Source of the DNA: Novosphingobium flavum
GTDB lineage: Bacteria > Pseudomonadota > Alphaproteobacteria > Sphingomonadales > Sphingomonadaceae
Direction: 5' to 3'
NCBI RefSeq assembly: GCF_014230315.1
Contig: NZ_JACLAW010000002.1
Span: 364,951-428,950, forward strand
DNA: 64,000 nt
The notes beneath the pieces are model-generated. The model was not told the origin of the DNA. It saw only the letters and a program-made list of their open reading frames with translations, and did no database searches. Positions 17,441-25,849 of this stretch are shown here, piece after piece; within the stretch, counting starts at the first letter, position 1; each line of letters starts with the position of its first letter. The position numbers and the translations under genes were made by a program.

Positions 17441-18727
17441 TTAGCCCTCGCGGCAGGCCGCGGCGAACAGGCGTTCGCGCAGATCGACGAAATTGTCGCA
17501 GCCATGATCGCTGGGATCGGCCGTGCCCTCGATCCGGTCCTCGCCGAAGCAACTCGCCAGCGCGATGTCGATCGGGGCAACCGGACGGCGGGTCTCGGCC
17601 GACCAGAAGGTGCGCACTTGCGGGTGCAGCGGGTCGTGATCTTCCTGGCCGACGACCATGGCCAGGCGGCCAGACGAGAGCAGGACCACCGAGCCGACCG
17701 GATAGATGCCGACCGTATCGCTGAAGTGGCGCAGGATCTCCGCATCGAAACAGCCGGTCAGCAAGCCAAGCTGGGCCACTGACGAGGCCGGGTCCAGCCC
17801 GGTTCCCTCGATCGAGTCGTTCACCAGCCAGTCGTAAGTGTCGCAGATCCCGGCCATCCGCCCGAGCCGGCTGATCGCATCGCCCTCGAGCTGCTGCGGA
17901 TAGCCGCTGCCATCAAGCCGTTCGTGATGTTCGAGGCAGGCGGTGATCACCGGGTCGGGTATCCCCCCGGCATCGAGCAGGTCGGCTCCAAGGCGGACAT
18001 GCTCGGCAAAGATCCGCTCGTCCACCCGGCGGAAGTCGCCGCCATAGGCGGTGAGGTCGACCGGCAGTTGCATGACCCCGATGTCGAGCATCAGGCCGGT
18101 CATCCCGGCATGGCGGATCTCTTCGGGCGGAAGCTTCATCTGCCTCCCGAGCGAGATCATGAGCGCGCTCACGGCAAGGCCGTGGCGGTAGATGAATTCG
18201 TTCTCGCGCTTGCAGCGCATCAGCCCGTTGAAGGCGTGGGGGTTGCGCTGGACCGAGGCGAAGATGTCCTCGACCACCGGCTCGACCACGGATGCCTTGA
18301 TCGCCTTGCCGAGGCGCGCCTCGAGGAAGACCTGGTTGATGACCTTGCGCGAGCGGTCAGCCACCCGCGCCGCATTGCCGAATTCGCGGACCATCGGCGT
18401 CGGCCTGGTCGAGCGCAGATCGGTCTGCGCCGTTTCCGGCTGGCGCGCCATCCGCGCCGCGCGCCGGGCCCCGGGCGCCAGTATGCCGCCGCGCGGATTG
18501 GGCGCGGCGCGGTCTGCCGCCCGGTTGCTCGGGGTGGGGCGTAGATCCAGCCCGCGCATCGTGTCGATGATCACGGCCGGTACGGAGCTTTCCTGGAGCG
18601 TGGCCAGCGTGGCCGCGTCGTCCAGCACGAAGCGGCTCTTCCAGAACGGATGACGGAACCAGTTGCCCTCGAGCTTGTGGACGAACATCCCCAGCTCGAG
18701 GTCGGAAACGTCGATTCGCTTGAGCAT
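17441..18727 (-). CDS. HD-GYP-type protein with degenerate metal site (DUF3391 N terminus)
   Basis: A 428-residue protein. The N-terminal DUF3391-like region (MLKRIDVSDLELGMFVHKLEGNWFRHPF) is followed by an HD-GYP domain from about residue 150. The first His is kept (YRHGLAV, H182), as is HHERLDGSGYP (267-277). The defining HD-x-G-K motif, however, reads LDIGV (214-218): both the metal His and the Lys are replaced. HD-GYP enzymes hydrolyse cyclic di-GMP; with this loss the protein is probably inactive or a c-di-GMP/protein binding partner. It diverges from a tandem PilZ protein 240 bases away, which supports a link to c-di-GMP signalling. Function otherwise unknown. Confidence 0.8.
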   Translation of the reverse strand: MLKRIDVSDLELGMFVHKLEGNWFRHPFWKSRFVLDDAATLATLQESSVPAVIIDTMRGLDLRPTPSNRAADRAAPNPRGGILAPGARRAARMARQPETAQTDLRSTRPTPMVREFGNAARVADRSRKVINQVFLEARLGKAIKASVVEPVVEDIFASVQRNPHAFNGLMRCKRENEFIYRHGLAVSALMISLGRQMKLPPEEIRHAGMTGLMLDIGVMQLPVDLTAYGGDFRRVDERIFAEHVRLGADLLDAGGIPDPVITACLEHHERLDGSGYPQQLEGDAISRLGRMAGICDTYDWLVNDSIEGTGLDPASSVAQLGLLTGCFDAEILRHFSDTVGIYPVGSVVLLSSGRLAMVVGQEDHDPLHPQVRTFWSAETRRPVAPIDIALASCFGEDRIEGTADPSDHGCDNFVDLRERLFAAACREG

Positions 18728-18967
18728 GATCCGCCTTCGCCTGCTGATCCTTCTCCGGCGGATAGGGCGAATGGGGTTTCGGCGCGGCAATCGCGGCCCT
18801 CGTAGTTGCCCCTAACGTCCGCGTAACCGACCGCTTTTCGCGGCCGGTGGAAAAGTGTTGCGCGCGCGGTAACCTTGTTTGCTCAGCCTGATTCAACGAG
18901 CCCCGGCTTAAGTCATCATCCCGGAAGCATATGGGGGGATCGGTTTCCCGCCGCGGGGGCACGCACG

Positions 18968-19609
18968 ATGCACGAAGACGAACGCGACCTGCCTGATGGC
19001 TCGCCTGCCGGCGCGGGGGAGCAGCGCAGCGGTTCGCGGTTCAATCTGCTGATTCGTCCGGCCAAGCTGGCCTTTGCCGATGGCCAGGAATTCCTCTGCG
19101 TGCTGCGCGACGTATCGCCCGGCGGCTGCAAGGCCCGCCTGTTCCACGAGCTGCCGGAGGAAGGCCCGGTCACCCTCGAACTGGGCAACGGCGACCGTTA
19201 CCCGGTCGAGCGGGTGTGGGAGCGCGAGGAGCACATCGGCCTGCGCTTCCGCGAGGCGGTTCCGGTCGAATACCTGCTCAATGAAGAGGGCCGCTTCCGC
19301 AAGCGCCCGGTCCGCGTGCGGCTGGCCATTGCCGCCACGCTCGTCGCCGGTCGCGAGGAAATTCCGGTCGAACTGCGCGACCTGTCGCAGCAGGGCGCCC
19401 AGCTGGGCTGCGACGTCCAGCTTGCGGTCGACCAGCAGGTCCGGCTCGAGATCCCGGGGTTGGCGCCGATCGTCTCCAAGGTCCGCTGGCGCCGTGCCGC
19501 GGGAATCGGCCTGGTTTTCGAGCAGACCTTCCGTCTCGATGAATTCGCCCGCCTGATCGCCCGCCTTCAGGCGCGCGGCGTGGCCGGCCCGGATTCGCGC
19601 TGCGCCTGA
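18968..19609 (+). CDS. Tandem PilZ-domain protein
   Basis: A 213-residue soluble protein made of two PilZ-like units. The first has RSGSR (RxxxR) and then LRDVSPGGC (DxSxxG); the second has RKRPVRVRL and LRDLSQQGAQL. Together these are the residues by which PilZ domains hold cyclic di-GMP; the first unit looks intact and the second has a shifted Arg pair. It would be a c-di-GMP receptor acting on motility, polysaccharide or another target. It is divergent from the degenerate HD-GYP gene. The ATG at 18968 is the first in frame after a long upstream region. Confidence 0.82.
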   Translation: MHEDERDLPDGSPAGAGEQRSGSRFNLLIRPAKLAFADGQEFLCVLRDVSPGGCKARLFHELPEEGPVTLELGNGDRYPVERVWEREEHIGLRFREAVPVEYLLNEEGRFRKRPVRVRLAIAATLVAGREEIPVELRDLSQQGAQLGCDVQLAVDQQVRLEIPGLAPIVSKVRWRRAAGIGLVFEQTFRLDEFARLIARLQARGVAGPDSRCA

Positions 19610-19634
19610 GGGGCATGCGGGGCCGTTGCGGCTT

Positions 19635-20126
19635 TCACCCCGCCCGGAATTTCAGGGCCAGCCCATTCATGCAATAGCGCTTGCCGGTCGGGCGCGGGCC
19701 ATCATCGAATACGTGGCCGAGGTGGCCGCCGCAGCGCCGGCAGTGAACTTCCTGCCTGGGGTCGCCGGTGTCCCAGTCGGTCGAGTAGCCGACCGCGTTC
19801 TTGAGCGGCGCCCAGAAGCTGGGCCAGCCGGTGTGGCTGTCGAACTTGGTGGACGAGGCGAAAAGGTCGAGGTCGCACCCGGCGCACAGGAAGGTGCCCT
19901 TGCGGTGCTCGTTCAGCAGGGGTGAGGAGCCGGGCCGCTCGGTGCCCTTTTCGCGCAGGATCCAGAACTGGCCGGGCGTCAGCAGCCTGCGCCATTCGTC
20001 CACGCTATGGCGAACCGGATAGGTCGCGGCTTCGGCCTGGCCCGAGCCGCAGGCGGCGAGCGCAAGGGTTGAGCCGGCCCAGCCAAGCAGCACGCGGCGT
20101 GAAACGGTGACCTTGTGGTCTGGCAT
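19635..20126 (-). CDS. msrB: Peptide methionine-R-sulfoxide reductase, exported
   Basis: A 163-residue MsrB. The N terminus VSRRVLLGWAGSTLALAACGSG combines a twin-arginine pattern (SRRVLL) with a lipobox (LAAC), so it is probably exported folded by Tat and lipid-anchored. Zinc ligands are CAGC and CRRCGGHLGH; the catalytic Cys is in KRYCMNGLAL near the C terminus. GWPSFW is conserved. It reduces the R epimer of methionine sulfoxide and complements the lipoprotein MsrA at 11086-11763. The ATG at 20126 follows a GGGGAG site. Confidence 0.93.
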   Translation of the reverse strand: MPDHKVTVSRRVLLGWAGSTLALAACGSGQAEAATYPVRHSVDEWRRLLTPGQFWILREKGTERPGSSPLLNEHRKGTFLCAGCDLDLFASSTKFDSHTGWPSFWAPLKNAVGYSTDWDTGDPRQEVHCRRCGGHLGHVFDDGPRPTGKRYCMNGLALKFRAG

Positions 20127-20194
20127 GGCGTGGCTCTCCCCGACTGGCATTCGTCCCTGACATATAAGCATTGCCGCCCCGCACGGCGAGGGGG

Positions 20195-21418
20195 TCAGGC
20201 GGTCCGCGTCTTCGCCTTGCCGCGGACCGGGGCCGGGCCGCTCTTCATCACCTTGCAGCGGAACAGGCGAGAGCCGACCCGCACGAACAGCGCCACCCAT
20301 GCCGCCTGGTAACCCAGCGCGACGAGGTGCTGGCCAAGCCCCGGCTCCTGCGCCGCCCGCGCCAGCATGGCATAGGGCGAGGAGAACGGGACCAGCGAGG
20401 CGGCCTGCTCGATCGGGGCATGGGGCGAGGCCATGGCATAGGAGGCGAAGAAGAACACCACCAGCTGGAGCATGGTCACCGGCATCGACAGGGTCTGCAC
20501 CTCGCGCACGGTCGAGGCCATCGAGCCGATGGTCAGGAAGACCGAGCCGAGCAGCAGGTAGGCCATGGCGAAATAGACCACGCCGAGCGTGAGGAAGGCC
20601 GGCCAGCCCACGGCAGGCGCGGTCAGCTCGGAAAGCGAACGTCCGCCCGCCAGCAGGATCGAGCCGATTGTCGTGCCCCAGACGCAGATGCCGACGAAGG
20701 ACACCGCCAGCATGGCGAAGAGCTTGCCGAGGAACACCGCGTCCATCGGGATCGCCGCGGCCAGCACCTCGATGATCTTGTTGGCCTTTTCCTCGACCAG
20801 GTTGGACAGGACCATGCCCGCCAGCAACATGGTGAGCAGGAACATCACGGTTTGCCCGGCCTGGGCCGTGCGCATCCGGCCGATCCGGTCGTCCGGCGCG
20901 CCGACCACGCCGGTGCGGTGTACGGCAACATGCGGGAACTGGCGCGGTGCCTCACCCGCGGCCTCGGCCGCCATCAGCGCCAGCGGTCCGCGCCAGTCGT
21001 CGACCAGTTCGGGCGGGCCGGTCAGGACGGGCTTCGCCGGAGAGCCGGTGACGATGGCATTGGCGAGCGCCCGGTTGTCGCTCAGCACGCGCGCGGGGTC
21101 AGCCGTTGCCGCCGGGGGATCGAGCACCGCCAGCACCGGCAGCGAATCGTCCAGCGCCTCGTTCAGGCGATTGCGCGCGGAGACCAGCGCGGCCGCATCC
21201 GGCGCGGACATGGCCACGCCCAGCACCGGCTGGGCTGCGTTCTGCTCGACCTTCCGGCCGAGCCCGCTGGCGAGCGAGACCACGACCAGCATGAACAGCG
21301 GCCCGGCGAGGAAAGCGACGAAGCTGCGCGACCACAGCACGGCCACGAAATCGCGCCGCGCCACGATCAGCGCGGCCGCGAGAATGGAGAGGCGTCCGCC
21401 CTTTCGTCCGCCCATCAT
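20195..21418 (-). CDS. natB: ABC-2 type permease (NatB-like)
   Basis: A 407-residue inner-membrane permease. It has one N-terminal helix (FVAFLAGPLFMLVVVSLASG), a large extracytoplasmic loop, then about five helices from TVMFLLTMLLAGMVL onward. NLVEEKANKIIEVLAAAI is the conserved cytoplasmic segment of NatB and related ABC-2 permeases. Its start overlaps the stop of the upstream ATPase gene as ATGA, so the two form an operon and a transporter. NatAB exports sodium in Bacillus, but related pairs export other compounds; the substrate here is not known. Confidence 0.82.
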   Translation of the reverse strand: MMGGRKGGRLSILAAALIVARRDFVAVLWSRSFVAFLAGPLFMLVVVSLASGLGRKVEQNAAQPVLGVAMSAPDAAALVSARNRLNEALDDSLPVLAVLDPPAATADPARVLSDNRALANAIVTGSPAKPVLTGPPELVDDWRGPLALMAAEAAGEAPRQFPHVAVHRTGVVGAPDDRIGRMRTAQAGQTVMFLLTMLLAGMVLSNLVEEKANKIIEVLAAAIPMDAVFLGKLFAMLAVSFVGICVWGTTIGSILLAGGRSLSELTAPAVGWPAFLTLGVVYFAMAYLLLGSVFLTIGSMASTVREVQTLSMPVTMLQLVVFFFASYAMASPHAPIEQAASLVPFSSPYAMLARAAQEPGLGQHLVALGYQAAWVALFVRVGSRLFRCKVMKSGPAPVRGKAKTRTA

Positions 21419-22440
21419 CGGCTCTCCTCCTCGCCGTTCTCGGCCAGGGCCCGCGCCGCCGCCTCGCCGGCAATGGCCACGAAGGCATCGTGCAGGCCCG
21501 CCCGCTCGATCGAGAGCGAGAGGATGCCCGCCTCGCCCTCGATCAGGGCGCGCAGCAGCGGCTCGATCCCGCCGTCGGGCAGGGCGAAAAAGAAATAGGC
21601 CGAACCATTGCCCTTGCGCTCGGTCCGCGCATCGGCGGGCAGGGCGGAGCGCCACGGTCCGTCGGCATGACGCGTCTCGAGCCGGACCTGCGCGGGGATA
21701 CGGTCGCGTGCAAGGTCGACCGGCCCGGCAAACGGCACCTTGCCCCCGGCGATGATCGCGATCCGGTCGCACAGCCGCTCGGCATGAGCGATCACGTGAG
21801 TCGAGAAGATCACCGTGGTCCCGCGCTCGACCAGCGAACGCATCATCTTTTCCAGCCGTCCCTGGTTGATCGCATCGAGCCCGGAAAACGGCTCGTCAAA
21901 GATCACCAGCCTCGGCTCGTGAACCAGGCAGCTCAGGATCTGTACCTGCTGGGCCATGCCCTTGGACAGCTGGCGGATCTGCCGGTCGGCGGCATGGCCG
22001 AGGCCGTGTTCCTCCAGCAGCTGTCGCCCGCGCCGCCGCCCTTCCGGCAGCGGCAGGCCGCGCAGGGCGCCGACGAAGGCGATGGCCTCGACGGCCTTCA
22101 TTGCCGGATAGAGCCCGCGTTCTTCCGGCAGGTAGCCGATCAGGTGGGAAACGTCGTGTGGGCGCTCCGCGCCCAGCACCCGGCGCACGCCGTCGTCAGG
22201 GTCGATGATCCCCAGCAGCATCCGCAAGGTGGTGGTCTTGCCCGCGCCATTAGGGCCGAGCACGCCGTAGATCACCCCTTCGGGCACCGACAGGTCCACC
22301 CCGTCGACCGCGGTGAACCCGTCGAACCGCTTGACCAGTCCGCGCGCCTCGATCGCCAGCGGGCGTTCGCCGCCAGCCAATTCCGCGCTCTCAAGCGCGC
22401 CGTTGCCGGAGCTGTTCCATTCACCTAGGTCCATGAGCAT
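21415..22440 (-). CDS. natA: ABC transporter ATPase (NatA-like)
   Basis: A 341-residue ATPase. Walker A is GPNGAGKTTT, the signature LSKGMAQQVQ has the form usual for the NatA branch, and Walker B LVIFDEPFSGLD is followed by the H-loop STHV. A C-terminal region of about 90 residues (HADGPWRS to GEEESR) is a regulatory extension. It pairs with the ABC-2 permease downstream. The start may be the ATG at 22440 or the one at 22434; neither has a clear ribosome binding site. The intergenic gap to queG on the other strand is only 46 bases and must hold both promoters. Confidence 0.85.
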   Translation of the reverse strand: MLMDLGEWNSSGNGALESAELAGGERPLAIEARGLVKRFDGFTAVDGVDLSVPEGVIYGVLGPNGAGKTTTLRMLLGIIDPDDGVRRVLGAERPHDVSHLIGYLPEERGLYPAMKAVEAIAFVGALRGLPLPEGRRRGRQLLEEHGLGHAADRQIRQLSKGMAQQVQILSCLVHEPRLVIFDEPFSGLDAINQGRLEKMMRSLVERGTTVIFSTHVIAHAERLCDRIAIIAGGKVPFAGPVDLARDRIPAQVRLETRHADGPWRSALPADARTERKGNGSAYFFFALPDGGIEPLLRALIEGEAGILSLSIERAGLHDAFVAIAGEAAARALAENGEEESR

Positions 22441-22486
22441 CTATGTGCGAGCCATTATCCCGTTCGTGAAGAGGTCCTAGGGCGGA

Positions 22487-23569
22487 TTGGTTAAAGATGA
22501 AGCCTCGTCTGGCCTGAAACAGGCCCTTTTCGTCGAAGCCCAGCGGCTCGGCTTCGCTGCCTGCGGGATCGCCCCGGCGGGCGACGACCTGCGCCATGCC
22601 TCTCGCCTGGGGGACTGGCTCGGCGCCGGGATGCACGGGACGATGGAATGGATGGCCGAGCGCGCCCACCACCGCCGGGGCCCCCAGTCGCTCTGGCCCG
22701 AGGCGGAAAGCGTCATCGCGCTGGGCATAAGCTACGCTCCGGCGCGCGATCCGCTCGCTCTGGCCAAGGCGCCCTCGCGCGGGCGGATCTCGGTCTATGC
22801 CCAGGGCGCCGACTATCACGACACGGTCAAGCGCACGCTCAAGGCCCTGGCCCGCTGGCTGGTGGCGGAATGCGAAAGGCGCGGGCTCGGCGCGGTCGGG
22901 GTCAAGGTCTTCGTCGACACCGCCCCGGTCCCGGAAAAGCCGCTCTCCGCCGCCGCCGGGCTGGGCTGGCAGGGCAAGCACACCAATCTCGTCAGCCGCG
23001 ATCACGGCTCATGGCTGTTCCTCGGTGCGATCTACACCACCCTCGCGCTCGAACCCGACGTCCCGGCGCGGGACCGCTGCGGCTCGTGCCGCGCCTGCCA
23101 GCAGGCCTGCCCCACCGCGGCCTTTCCCGAGCCCTACCGGCTCGACGCCCGACGGTGCCTTTCCTACCTGACGATCGAGCACAAGGGCGCCTGGCCTGAG
23201 GAATTCCGCGCCGCCATGGGCAACCGCATCTACGGCTGCGACGATTGCCTCGCCGTCTGCCCATGGAACAAGTTCGCCGCTGAGGGCGCTGCCAACCGCG
23301 CCTTCCTCCCCCGCGCCGAACTCACCGCACCGCGCCTTGGCGAACTGCTCGCGCTCGATGACGCGGGCTTCCGTGCCCTCTTCGCCGGCTCCCCGATCAA
23401 GCGCATCGGGCGCAATCGCTTCATCCGCAATTGCCTCTATGCGGCAGGCAACAGCGGCGATGCCGCTCTGCTGGCGCAGGTGGCGGGGCTGCGGGACGAT
23501 CCCGATCCGGTCGTGGCGGATGCGGCGGAATGGGCCGAACAGCGGCTACGCCCGCGCAGCCTGACTTAG
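22487..23569 (+). CDS. queG: Epoxyqueuosine reductase
   Basis: A 360-residue cobalamin- and iron-sulfur-dependent enzyme, the last step of queuosine synthesis on tRNA. Two [4Fe-4S] motifs are present: [12 protein letters not shown] and [14 protein letters not shown]. The N-terminal cobalamin-binding part contains [17 protein letters not shown] and [10 protein letters not shown], typical of QueG, with the catalytic Asp. The C terminus is a short HEAT-like tail. The start is a TTG, since no ATG or GTG lies in frame at a sensible place. It converges on the ferredoxin reductase gene, the stop codons overlapping by four bases. Confidence 0.93.
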   Translation: MVKDEASSGLKQALFVEAQRLGFAACGIAPAGDDLRHASRLGDWLGAGMHGTMEWMAERAHHRRGPQSLWPEAESVIALGISYAPARDPLALAKAPSRGRISVYAQGADYHDTVKRTLKALARWLVAECERRGLGAVGVKVFVDTAPVPEKPLSAAAGLGWQGKHTNLVSRDHGSWLFLGAIYTTLALEPDVPARDRCGSCRACQQACPTAAFPEPYRLDARRCLSYLTIEHKGAWPEEFRAAMGNRIYGCDDCLAVCPWNKFAAEGAANRAFLPRAELTAPRLGELLALDDAGFRALFAGSPIKRIGRNRFIRNCLYAAGNSGDAALLAQVAGLRDDPDPVVADAAEWAEQRLRPRSLT

Positions 23570-24795
23570 GCCGGCATCAGCTCCTTCAGCGGCACCGAGG
23601 CATCGGCCAGCTGGGCCGGGTCCACGGCCACGCCGGCTTCGACCAGCTTGCGGCCCTGCACATAGTCCTTGGTCATGTTGACGCAGTCGAGCGCGATGAC
23701 CTTGCCGTGCTTGAGATAGATCACCGAGAACGAGCGCGTGGCCGGATCGCCGCGCAGCACGGTCTGGTCATAGCCGACCGAGAGCCCGGCGGTCTGCAGG
23801 CGCAGGTCATACTGGTTGGACCAGAACCACGGGAAGGCATGGTAGGCCTTCTCCTCGCCGCAGATCGCCTTGGCCACGCTGGTCGCCTGGTCGTTGGCAT
23901 TCTGGACCGATTCGACCCGCATCACCGCGCCGCCGGCATAGTCGCAGGCGAAGGCGGCGCAGTCGCCCACGGCATAGACGTCGGGCAGCGAGGTGCGGCA
24001 GAACTCGTCGACGTCGAGCCCGTTGCCGCCCGCCGCGCCGGCCGCGATCAGCGGGGCGACGGCCGGGACGATGCCGATGCCGACGATCACGGCACTGGCC
24101 GGGATCACTTCGCCATCGGCCAGCTTGACCCCGCGCACGCGGCCGTCACCTTCCAGGCTCTCGACCGCCACGCCGGTGCGCAGGTCGACCCCGTGGTCGC
24201 GGTGCTCCTTCTCGTAGAAGGCCGAGAGTTCCGGCCCGGCGACGCGCGCCAGCACGCGGGGGAGCGCTTCGAGCAAGGTGACGTGGCAGCCGAGCTTGGT
24301 CAGCACAGCGGCTGCTTCCAGCCCGATGTAGCCGCCGCCGATCACGACGATGTTCTTCACCCCGCCATCGATCTCGCCCATCAGCTGGTCGCAGTCGGCG
24401 CGGGTGCGCACGGCGTGAACGCCCGCCAGTTCGGCGCCCTTGCACGACAGGCGGCGCGGATCGCCGCCAGCGGCCCAGATCAGCTGGCCATAGGTAAAGG
24501 TCTCGCCGTCCGACAGGGTCAGCACCTTGCCCAGCGGGTCGACCGAGGTGACCTCGGTGCCGAGCATCAGGGTCACGCCCTTTTCGCCCCAGAAGTGCGG
24601 CGGGCGGATATAGAGCCGCTCGAAGGTCTTCTCGCGGGCGAAATATTCCTTGGACAGCGGCGGACGCTCATAGGGCGGCTCCGGCTCGCGCCCTATCATC
24701 GTGATCGTCCCGGCAAAGCCGTTCTGCCGCAGCGCAATCGCCGCCTGGGCCCCGGCATGGCCCGCACCGACGATGACGACATCCGCTCCGCTCAT
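23566..24795 (-). CDS. FAD-dependent ferredoxin/rubredoxin-type reductase
   Basis: A 409-residue flavoprotein of the ferredoxin reductase class that serves dioxygenases and cytochromes P450. The FAD loop is [14 protein letters not shown] at the N terminus, [11 protein letters not shown] follows, the NAD loop is [13 protein letters not shown] at about residue 150, and [11 protein letters not shown] closes the FAD site. The C-terminal interface domain has [12 protein letters not shown], diagnostic of this class. It would pass electrons from NAD(P)H to a small iron-sulfur protein; no such partner lies next to it. The ATG at 24795 gives the standard N terminus. Confidence 0.9.
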   Translation of the reverse strand: MSGADVVIVGAGHAGAQAAIALRQNGFAGTITMIGREPEPPYERPPLSKEYFAREKTFERLYIRPPHFWGEKGVTLMLGTEVTSVDPLGKVLTLSDGETFTYGQLIWAAGGDPRRLSCKGAELAGVHAVRTRADCDQLMGEIDGGVKNIVVIGGGYIGLEAAAVLTKLGCHVTLLEALPRVLARVAGPELSAFYEKEHRDHGVDLRTGVAVESLEGDGRVRGVKLADGEVIPASAVIVGIGIVPAVAPLIAAGAAGGNGLDVDEFCRTSLPDVYAVGDCAAFACDYAGGAVMRVESVQNANDQATSVAKAICGEEKAYHAFPWFWSNQYDLRLQTAGLSVGYDQTVLRGDPATRSFSVIYLKHGKVIALDCVNMTKDYVQGRKLVEAGVAVDPAQLADASVPLKELMPA

Positions 24796-24901
24796 GGCAA
24801 TTCTCCGCAAGATTTGCCTGCGGCGAAACGCGAAAAGCGGCGGCGCGTCAAGCGCCACCGCTCTCCAGATTGATGCAGGTGAGAATTAATGAATCGCGAA
24901 A

Positions 24902-25315
24902 TCAGCCCGGGATGGTGGTCTGGGCCTCACGCCCGTCGCCCTGCGGGGCGGCGAGGATGTCGCGGGTCAGTTCGCCCTTGGCGACGGTGTTGGTCTGTTC
25001 GTCACCCACTTGCGAGCGGATGCCCGGGGCCGGGGTGCCGGCGCGGCTGACCGCATTCGATTCGACCGGGCTGCGCGGGGCCGAGCCGCCGAACAGGGCG
25101 TCGAGCGTCTGCTGCTGGGCGTTGGTCTCGGTCGGGCGGGGGGCGCCGGGCTTGGGCGGGGTCAGCGCGAAATCGGGCGGGATGACCAGCGGGGCCTGGC
25201 GCTGCACGGCGAACTCGTCCGGCCGGGCGCGGTGAATCAGCCCGCCGCCAGAGCCGCAACCGGCAAGCGCCGCCGAGGCCGAGGCGAGAATAAGGATCGA
25301 GTGCAACTTGCGCAT
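24902..25315 (-). CDS. bamF: Outer-membrane lipoprotein, DUF3035 / BamF-like
   Basis: A 137-residue lipoprotein: MRKLHSILILASASAALAGC with lipobox LAGC. The mature part is low in structure, rich in Pro, Ala and Gln, with the conserved block RARPDEFAVQRQAPLVIPPDF near the start, the hallmark of DUF3035. In Caulobacter a protein of this family is the BamF subunit of the outer-membrane beta-barrel assembly machine. It follows lspA, the enzyme that processes lipoproteins, by 21 bases on the same strand. The family call is by motif; the BamF role is taken from the relative. Confidence 0.78.
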   Translation of the reverse strand: MRKLHSILILASASAALAGCGSGGGLIHRARPDEFAVQRQAPLVIPPDFALTPPKPGAPRPTETNAQQQTLDALFGGSAPRSPVESNAVSRAGTPAPGIRSQVGDEQTNTVAKGELTRDILAAPQGDGREAQTTIPG

Positions 25316-25336
25316 GGTATCAAGCTCTCCGAGGCA

Positions 25337-25849
25337 TCACGCCGTTTGGCTGCCCGTTTCGTCGCGGTGCTTTTCGCGCGAAAGGAACGAGCGGGCAAGG
25401 ACAATCACCACGCCGATGCTGATCGCGGCATCGGCCAGGTTGAAGATCTGGAAGGGGCGGAATTCGCCGAAATGGAGGTCGGCATAGTCGACCACGTAGC
25501 CGAGCCGCGCCCGGTCCAGGATATTGCCGAGCGCGCCGCCCAGCACCATGCCCAGCGCGGCGATCTCGGCCAGCGCCTTCTCGCGCAGCATCCACACCAT
25601 CACGCCCAGCGCGATAGCCGCGGTCAGCGCCACCAGCGCCCAGCGCGAGCCGTCGCTCCCGGCGGTGAACAGCGAGAAGGAAACGCCGTAGTTCTGGGCC
25701 CAGCGCAGGTCGAAGGCCGGGATCAGTTCGATCACCTGCCGCTCGGGCAGGGCGAACGGACCGATCATCAGCGCCTTGACCAACTGGTCAGCCGCGAACA
25801 CCAGCCCGGCCACGCCGAAACCGGCGGCGCGCCGCGCGCCGGGCGTCAT
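25337..25849 (-). CDS. lspA: Lipoprotein signal peptidase
   Basis: A 170-residue inner-membrane aspartyl protease that removes signal peptides of lipoproteins. Four hydrophobic helices are visible. Catalytic Asp residues are D112 (GNILDR) and D140 (FNLADAAISIG), in the conserved contexts; NYGVSFSLF is the third conserved block. Its ATG shares one base with the ileS stop (TGATG), so it is translationally coupled to ileS, a widespread gene pair. The bamF-like lipoprotein follows. Confidence 0.95.
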   Translation of the reverse strand: MTPGARRAAGFGVAGLVFAADQLVKALMIGPFALPERQVIELIPAFDLRWAQNYGVSFSLFTAGSDGSRWALVALTAAIALGVMVWMLREKALAEIAALGMVLGGALGNILDRARLGYVVDYADLHFGEFRPFQIFNLADAAISIGVVIVLARSFLSREKHRDETGSQTA

